Source of the DNA: Oryza sativa Japonica Group
Taxonomy: Eukaryota > Streptophyta > Magnoliopsida > Poales > Poaceae
Assembly (NCBI RefSeq): GCF_034140825.1
Contig: NC_089036.1
Span: 27,727,001 to 27,791,000 of the forward strand
DNA: 64,000 bases
Direction: 5' to 3'
Made by a program: the position numbers and the translations under genes. The notes beneath the pieces are model-generated. The model saw only the letters and a program-made list of their open reading frames with translations, had not been told where the DNA came from and did no database searches. Shown piece after piece: positions 57,297 to 64,000 of this stretch. Each line of letters opens with the position of its first letter. Within the stretch, counting starts at the first letter, position 1.

Positions 57297-59299
57297 TCAC
57301 GAGAAATATAAACCCGACCACTTAAACCCTTTGTGCATTACACTGTAACCAAGGAAAACACACCGTTTCAAGCGGAATTGGAGTTTGTGAGAATTGTAAG
57401 GGCGTAAATTTGGCCAGCACGCGCAGCCAAAGGTGCGGAGGGAGGTGTAATCAGGTTTGATATGAAAGAGCATTTCTAGAGGTGTGGAGCCTTGGAGAAC
57501 AGGAGTGGGAAGCCGATTAATAAGGTAAGTACCTGTAAGGAATGCCTCATCCCAAAACTTGAGAGGCATCTGAGCATAGGCTAGAAGGGATAGCCCAACT
57601 TCAACAATATGATGGTGCTTACGTTCGGCAGACCCGTTTTGTTGATGTGCATATGGACATGACACACGGTGAGAAATACCGATGCGTTGAAAAAAGGAAT
57701 TGAGTTTGTGATATTCACCACCCAATCAGTTTGCATAGCTAATATCTTGCGATCAAAGAGTCGTTCTACAGGATTCTGAAAATTATGGAAACATTGAAAC
57801 ACATCGGATTTATGTTTAAGGAGATATATCCAAGAAAATTTGCTGAAATCATCCACAAAACTCACATAATAATTATTCTTCCCAACCGAGGTTGGTGCAG
57901 GACCCCAAACATCTGAATGAATAAGCTCTAAAGGAGCACTAGAACGACTCAAAGACTTAGAATAAGGAAGTTGATGACTCTTCCCTTTCTGACAAGCATC
58001 ACAAACCGAATGCTTGTTTGACTCACTAACACAAGGTAAATTATTATGACTCAAGACTTGTTGAACAATGACTGAGGACGGGTGGCCTAGGCGACAATGC
58101 CACTGCGAAGGAGAAAGCTTGATAGCTGCAAAAACTTGTTTATTTGGGAATGATTTCAGAGGATAAAGGCCTCGCTCACATCTGCCTTGGTGAAGTAGTT
58201 TCCTCGTTACCTGATCCTTGATAGAAAAATAACGAGGGAAAAGCTCTAAGAAAGCTTGGTTATCAAATGCAAGGCGATGAGCAGAGATTAAACTTTTGTT
58301 TGCTTCGGGAACATAAAGAATATTTTTTAGTATAAGATCACGGTGTTGGGTGCGAACAATAGATTGACCAATTTGATTAATCTTCATACCTGAACCACTG
58401 GCAGTATGAACTTGATCACCTCCATTGTACTTCTCCCGCACCGTCAGCTTGTCAAGATCGCTGGTGATGTGGTCCGTCGCCCCGGTGTCAATATACCAAT
58501 TGGTACCAACACCGTAGGAGGAGGTAGCAGCAGCAGCACTCTTCTCTTCGCCAGTGAAGGAAGCATCAAACCTCTTGTAGCACTTGACCACCGTATGGCC
58601 CAATTTGTCACACAGCTGACACTTGGGGTGATCTCCTCCTTGGTTGTTGGTGAAGCCACCACGGCCGCGGCCTTGGCCGCCGCGACCACGGTTCAGATTT
58701 TGGCCCTGGTTTGGCTGACCATGGCCGCGACCTCCTCCATTGCCGCCGCGAGAAGCAGAGTTGGTGGACGACTGAATGCCACCCTGTCGAAGTTCCAATC
58801 GCTGCTCAAAAGTAACAAGCTGTGAAAACAACTCACCGACTGAGATTGGCTCAGAACGTTGGGCGACTGCAGAGACAACCGGGTCAAAATCATCATCGAG
58901 CCCAGCCAGGATGTCGGAGACGATGTCGTCGTCGTCGAGCTTCTTTCCTGCCGAGGCCATGTCATCAGCAAGACCCCGCATCTTGGCCACGTACTCGGCA
59001 ACCTTCAGATTGCCCTTCTTCGTGGCCGTCAGAGCCATGCGTGTGTTCATCACACGCGCACGGGAGTGAGATGCAAACATCCCACTTATGGCATCCCAAA
59101 CCCCAACAGCAGTGGGAATTGAGACCACCTGGATGAGGACATCACGTGAGAGGGAGAGCAACAGGTAGCTGAGAACCTGCTGCTCTTGCGCCACCCACTC
59201 GGTATGCGCGGGATTGGTGACCCGCACATCCTTGTCGTCCTTCTTGGTGATGATGGTGGCCGGCGGCTCCTCCTTTGTGCCGTCGATGTATCCAGCCAT
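57297..59299 (-). other. Copia gag, protease and integrase part (fossil part)
   Basis: From the N terminus: a gag region, an RG-rich stretch with the zinc knuckle CQLCDKLGHTVVKCY, the protease motif WYIDTGATDHIT, the integrase zinc part (WHCRLGHPS, CDACQKGKSHQLPY) and the integrase core (WGPAPTSVGKNNYYVSFVDD, QQNGSAERKHHHIVE). It is broken in a few places. Confidence 0.95.
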
Positions 59300-59465
59300 C
59301 TGAGCTCCCCTGAGCGCAGCAAGAACTTGCGCCTTTCAGAGAGGATAGTTGCTGCGGGAGAGTTTCTCTGTGACCGCGTGCGCGAGAGAAGGAGCAGCGC
59401 CACCGGCTAGCGAGGATGAAGACGACGCTATAATCACGACGTCGAGGAAGCAGGCTCTGATACCA

Positions 59466-59690
59466 TGAAAAGATTGGATTTAACGTGGATACCTCTCTCG
59501 GTCCTCCACGGTTGCGTGTTAAATATGCACAGGAACAGCCCCTGGCGTGGCACGATTACAGCGGAGAGATTACAACAAATCTTATCAAGATTAAGAGATA
59601 AACACAGGAGACTAACAACCATGATCTATCCCTCAAAGTTAGGAAGCTAATCCTATCACTAACTGTGACTAGATAGAACAAACCTTAACA
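59466..59690 (-). repeat. 5' LTR of the copia element
   Basis: It differs from the LTR at 42147-42371 at two positions. Directly inside lies the primer-binding site complementary to initiator tRNA-Met. Confidence 0.97.
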
Positions 59691-59775
59691 ACTACTATAC
59701 TTATACGCATAAATATCTATAGGTATGAATTGAGTGCTATCTTTATCTTAAACTAGTACTTTATCATAAAATATA

Positions 59776-60011
59776 CTCCCTCGTTCCCTAAATGTTTGAC
59801 GTCGTTGACTTTTTAAAACATGTTTGACCGTTCGTCTTATTCAAAAACTTTTTGTGGAATGTGAAAAACTATATGCATACATAAAAATATATTTAACAAT
59901 AAATCAAATGATAGGAAAAGAATTAATAATTACTTAATTTTTTTAATAAAACGAAGGTCAAACATTTTTTTAAAAAAATCAACGGCGTCAAACATTTTGG
60001 GATGAATGGAG
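59776..60011. mobile_element. Stowaway-like MITE (236 bp)
   Basis: The left end CTCCCTCGTTCCCTAAATGTTTGACG and the reversed right end CTCCATTCATCCCAAAATGTTTGACG form the inverted repeat, with TA on both sides (59774-59775, 60012-60013). Confidence 0.88.
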
Positions 60012-60013
60012 TA

Positions 60014-60882
60014 GTAACTTTTAAATATAAATATAAATATGCCCTTATCTAGATTTATAGTTAAAAGTTATTATATTAATTTGAAGATAAATGGAGTAAT
60101 TATTTTCGCACAACGTGTACATCGCTTGATCTGTGTTCAGTGCCGTCGATGGCCATGTGCCAAGTGATCGACCGCACAGGGGCCCCCAAAATCAAGGGCC
60201 CCAAAATTCTCATATTTAAATACAAGACACTAATTTCCAATATGTTTTTATCCTATTCATTTTATTTTTTTTTAAAAGTTCCCCTCATCTTGACGTACTG
60301 ATTTGGCTAGAACATATTTATTTTCTTTGCATTCAATAGATGTTCAATAATAATTATGGCAAACTCAAAGAAATATAGTTTATAGCGGCGCCATGAACGT
60401 GCATTCTAGATACTAAACATTCAATTTTTACGATTAGTAAAGAAAATCGAATAACTACATTAAGAAGCACTTATTTTTCTTACTTAAGGAGGTGTAAGCC
60501 ACCATTTACGTAATATTTTTTCTGAACAATTTAGTATCCCTTTTGTTGATATTTTCTAAATATAAGGTCTCATTTTAAGTTTCACACTGGGGCCTAAAAT
60601 TGCTAGGTACGGCCCTGTCTGTGTTAATGTTTTTGGGGGCATATGGGACCACGTCAAGAGTGCCCAATGTGTCGAGGAAAAAAATGTCCAATCTACGATA
60701 CTACTCAAAACTAACACATTCCTCTTGAAAACACACGCTAAAAAAGTTTGAGATCAGCGACAAATTTCTACCTCACTAAATTCATATTCAAGTCATACAT
60801 AAATGACTCCATATACCGTACCAAAAACATCTTCTGGAAAAAAAAATATCTGCACTACTACATAACATCATAAAAGGACTAG
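60014..60882. other. Gene-free stretch
   Basis: AT-rich with two GGGGCC-containing pieces (60178-60205 and 60590-60620) that could be ends of a worn element. No coding frame is seen. Confidence 0.35.
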
Positions 60883-61218
60883 GGCTGTGTTTAGTTCGTG
60901 TGCCATTTTTTTAAAATATACGGACACACATTTAAAGTATTAAACGTAGACTAATAACAAAACAAATTACAGATTCCGCCTGTAAACTGCGAGACAAATT
61001 TATTAAGCCTAATTAATCCGTCATTAGCAAATATTTACTGTAGCACCACATTGTCAAATCATGGTATAATTAGGCTCAAAAGATTCGTCTCGCGATTTAC
61101 ATGCAATCTGTGCAATTGGTTTATTTTTTCACATTTAATGCTTCATGCATGTGTCCAAACATTTGATGTGATCGAAAAAGTTGAAAGTTTGAAGAAAAAA
61201 ATTGAATCTAAAGACGAC
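60883..61218. mobile_element. MITE of the abundant grass GGSYNTGTTTAGTTC family
   Basis: It starts GGCTGTGTTTAGTTCGTG and the interior holds the hallmark pair CTGCGAGACAAATTTATTAAGC and GGCTCAAAAGATTCGTCTCGCG, which are inverted to each other. The right end TTGAATCTAAAGACGAC is a worn copy of the left. CTAG flanks both sides. Confidence 0.8.
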
Positions 61219-61313
61219 CTAGCACTATATATACCGAAAATGTTAAAACTGTTAAAACTGACATATATAAACCTTTTTCCTATCTACATGGGTTAAAAAT
61301 AATATACAACTAG

Positions 61314-62350
61314 TTCCTTTGAACAACTATAGATGCCGGTTCTAAGAAAAACCGACACCAATTTTATAGGTGCCGCCTTCAATATATTATAGATGTTAGT
61401 TAATTAAAAAAAGGCATTGTAAGAATCGAGCCAAAAATGGGAGATATTTTTTTAGCAAAGTCAACATAGATCATCCTTATCCCTTCGCTCGTTCCACCCC
61501 TTTCTCTCTCGCCCACGCCATCCCTTCACTCTCGCCCTGCCATACCCTTTATCTCTTTGCTCTCGCCCTGCCGCTTTCTCCTCCCATCCTCCTCAGCATG
61601 TGGCAGCATCCCCCTTCCCCTTCCCCAGGTTGTTGTTTTCTCCTCAATCCAAGGCAATGATGGGGGCTCGAGCAAAGATGACGGCGGCAATGGTTTGGTT
61701 GGTGTGATAACGACTCCCACTCCCCCTCGCCCTCTTTGTTTCTCGGGCGTCGATGCATCGATGGCGTCACCTCCAACTCAGGGGTCGTTGGATGTGCCCC
61801 CCCCCTCCAACAGCGATGGTGATGGCGGTCCGACTACGGCGAGCAGTGGCCCTCCCTTTGACCCTGCCTCCCTGTGAGCAATGACTAGCAGGTAGGTATC
61901 CCTCCTCTCCTTCCCCATCCATCCCTCCCAAAAAAAAAATCCCCTCACTATGTATTCTGGATTTGACAGTGGTGGTGAGCGGTAATGCCTTGGCCTCCAA
62001 TAAACAGCGGCGGTGGCGGCAGTGGTTTTTGTGAGAATTTGTTATTTGGTTTCTTCTTATTGGATCTGTGAGAATTTTTATTCAGCTTTTGTCCCTGTTG
62101 TTCTTGGCCTGAAGCATTGAGTACCCGAAGCATCAACTCGATTTGAGCCGATGCGAGCCTCTTTTTTTTTTATTCCTATAACCATCAAAGGTACTGATTC
62201 TTAAACCCGTACCTTTAATTGTTCACATCGGTATTGTCTAGAGGATGCGGGTAGGAAATCCGGTGCTTATGGACTGTTCCCAACCGGTACCAATAAGATT
62301 TTTTTAAAGCAGTGCTGGGAACCATATTGGTCCAGGTTTGTCTGCATCAG
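61314..62350. other. Possible worn DNA transposon around a GC-rich stretch
   Basis: The left side (GATGCCGGTTCTAAGAAAAACCGACACC, TATAGGTGCCG) and the right side (AAGGTACTGATTCTTAAACCCGTACC, CCGGTACCAATAAG) resemble subterminal repeats of grass CACTA elements. Between them 61480-62030 is more GC-rich, like captured genic sequence. No proper ends or transposase were seen. Confidence 0.3.
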
Positions 62351-64000
62351 TTATGCATGGGGGCGAACAAAGGCGTTGATATTTCGTAACATCTTAACAG
62401 ATGACTGTTTTCATTTTGGCGAAAAAAATGGTTCGTCCAACCCGGCCGAAAGCGCAAAACACTATCTTGATCTTTGACAGCATATTTTGCTGCAGAAACC
62501 CCAGAAATCACGTACGGCAGCCCAGTGCAAGAGTTAAGATATTGTCAGGAGACTCAGGATGCTCAGCACGAACACAGGAGACTGCCGGTAGTGCGGCCAA
62601 CTATATCAGCGCGCTGCCGCTGCCTGTCTATATCAGCTCATCAGACTCCATCACTCCACAGCAGGAGCCAGCCAGCCAAGCCGGGGTACCTGGAGCTGCA
62701 TGGGCCCATGGCATGCATGCAGCTTTCGCACCGAGAGCGCGGCACAGCGATATCACGAGCCGGCCCGGCGCGCTTTCCCCCTGTACAGTACACCGAGGCC
62801 CTGCACTGCGCGCGCGCCTGGCCTGCTATACCGATCGACGGCCCGACGGGCCCCGGCGACGCCGCGCCCCCCGCTGCGGCCCTTCCCTGTATGCATGGCA
62901 TCTGCGCGCGGATCGCGCTATACCTCCATCGATCACCCAACCAACCCGGCATGCATATGGCAGCGTAAGCGTTCGTGAAAAGGCGGTGGCGCGCGCGGTC
63001 CTCGTGGCACGACGCGAAGACAGCAAGCGGCGCGTGCGTACGAGCGTGCGCGGCGTTTTGTGCTGGCGTGAGGTGTGTCGGAGCGGTATGCATGGCCGGG
63101 CCCCGATGATCGATCGGTCGGTCGATCGACCTGCGGTGCGGGGTGCGGGAGCCGGCCGGGCTTGTACTGTAGTAGCGTAGTGCCGTGGCTGTGCATGCGC
63201 TGCACCGCTGCAGGGTGAGACAGACAGACCGGGTTCGATCGAGGTGGTCACATACATATATATGTAGCCAGGGTGGCCACAGGCTACACTACGCGTGCAT
63301 GTGACGGGCCAGCATATATAGCACTGTGATATTGCGAGTATATATATGATTAAAACACGTACGTCTGTTATTGACTTATTGTACAGTAGTTTTTTTAGAT
63401 ACAGTAGTGTGCAGTAGCTAAGGTAGGTACTATACGTACGAATACGATGTTGCTCCCCTTTACCTTCGGTTCCTTGGAGTAGTATACATAGGAAATGAGA
63501 TATTTTTTCCCCAAACAAACAAGAAAGAAGAATTGAAGGTCTTCAAGTAAAGGGCAGATAGGAATTGAAGAAAAGTCTACTCCAAATAACCAATCCTTGG
63601 AGTAGTACTCCGTACTGATGAATGAACGGTAAGAAGTTTGATCATCTCTGAAGAAACGCAAATTCCACCAGATGTGTGCAAGCTGATTGCGCTGACTGCT
63701 GACCGATGGTACGCTTGGCTGCCTCTGCCACATCCGAAGTTTCATCGACTTCTGAGGTTGAGTGTGACTTCACGGTCCAAGATAGTACTCCGATCGAGTA
63801 GATTGCCTATGTCACATCTTATGATATCGACTGCTAGCCAGTACTTGTTGATAAACAAAATTTGAACACGTCTGCCTTTTTTTCCCAGCTTCCGGAGTTT
63901 CAGAGAATACTCTCAGTTATCCGATAACACACAGTTGCTGCTACAGTATTGTTTACCGCAAGAGCGCTGAGCGTTACATGTATACACTGATAATACTATT
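62351..64000. other. Right-edge gene-free region with a CpG-rich part
   Basis: 62600-63200 is GC-rich and full of GATCGATC, GCATGC and GCGCGC palindromes. Open frames on both strands overlap and match no family. It may be the promoter side of a gene outside the window. Confidence 0.3.

Larger units (their letters stand above)
42147..59690 (-). mobile_element. Ty1/copia retrotransposon (fossil), 4.87 kb native length, with two nested insertions
   Basis: Two LTRs of 225 bp (42147-42371 and 59466-59690) bound the element, with target duplication ACTAC on both sides (42142-42146, 59691-59695). Next to the 5' LTR the primer-binding site TGGTATCAGAGC lies at 59454-59465 (minus), and a purine-rich tract abuts the 3' LTR. 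Gene order is gag, protease, integrase, reverse transcriptase, RNase H, the copia order; the sequence is closest in style to the Ale/Retrofit lineage. The LTRs differ at two of 225 positions, which at the usual grass rate of 1.3e-8 per site per year suggests an age of about 0.3-0.4 million years. The coding region carries a few breaks besides the gypsy and CACTA insertions, so it is not autonomous now. Confidence 0.95.

Noticed and set aside
62401-63180. 259-codon open frame in the CpG-rich right part
   Set aside because: Overlaps open frames on both strands, Arg-rich, no recognisable domain or splice pattern.
63395-63745. Minus-strand frame with NQLAHIWWNLRFFRDDQ as a LINE zinc-finger tail
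   Set aside because: The likeness to LINE C-terminal sequence is short, and no other LINE part, A-run or target duplication is nearby.

Overview
The window reads as nuclear DNA of a grass, almost certainly rice (Oryza). The evidence is a mix of very GC-rich intron-poor genes in AT-rich spacer, F-box/DUF295 and pentatricopeptide genes, Stowaway-type MITEs, a pair of Helitrons with grass-type termini, a CACTA transposon and Ty1/copia and Ty3/gypsy elements. The species is inferred from these families, not from a search.

Layout. 1-0.54 kb: an internal exon of a PLS-class pentatricopeptide (PPR) gene running off the left edge on the minus strand. 2.3 kb: tRNA-Thr(CGU). 4.5-5.8 kb: an intronless vacuolar-type amino acid transporter (AVT3-like). 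8.3-9.4 kb: an intronless F-box/DUF295 gene, followed to 13.2 kb by three decayed tandem copies of its 3' end. 15.8-20.5 kb: Helitron 1, interrupted by a 2.9 kb solo-LTR-like insertion. 21.5-22.6 kb: a second F-box/DUF295 gene. 25.7-28.6 kb: a seven-exon gene for an atypical bHLH transcription factor on the minus strand, with a truncated LINE in one intron and a MITE in its 3' UTR. 29.5-32.0 kb: Helitron 2, an uninterrupted relative of Helitron 1. 33.8-39.1 kb: exons of an unrecognised minus-strand gene.

42.1-59.7 kb is one nested transposon block. A young Ty1/copia element on the minus strand (LTRs 225 bp, two differences, target duplication ACTAC) carries an 11.4 kb CACTA element (target duplication ACA) and a 1.26 kb gypsy solo LTR (target duplication CATGC). 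The CACTA element has both expected genes on the minus strand: a TNP2-type transposase in one continuous frame with two internal TGA codons, and a six-exon TNPA-side gene of 876 codons that ends in a C48 (Ulp1-like) protease domain. 59.7-64 kb holds MITEs and gene-poor sequence.

The host genes are unrelated neighbours, as is usual in plants: tRNA supply, amino acid transport, SCF-type F-box proteins, organelle RNA processing (PPR) and a transcription factor. The most informative parts are the layered insertions, whose empty sites and target duplications can be read inside the window, and the transposase gene fused to a protease.
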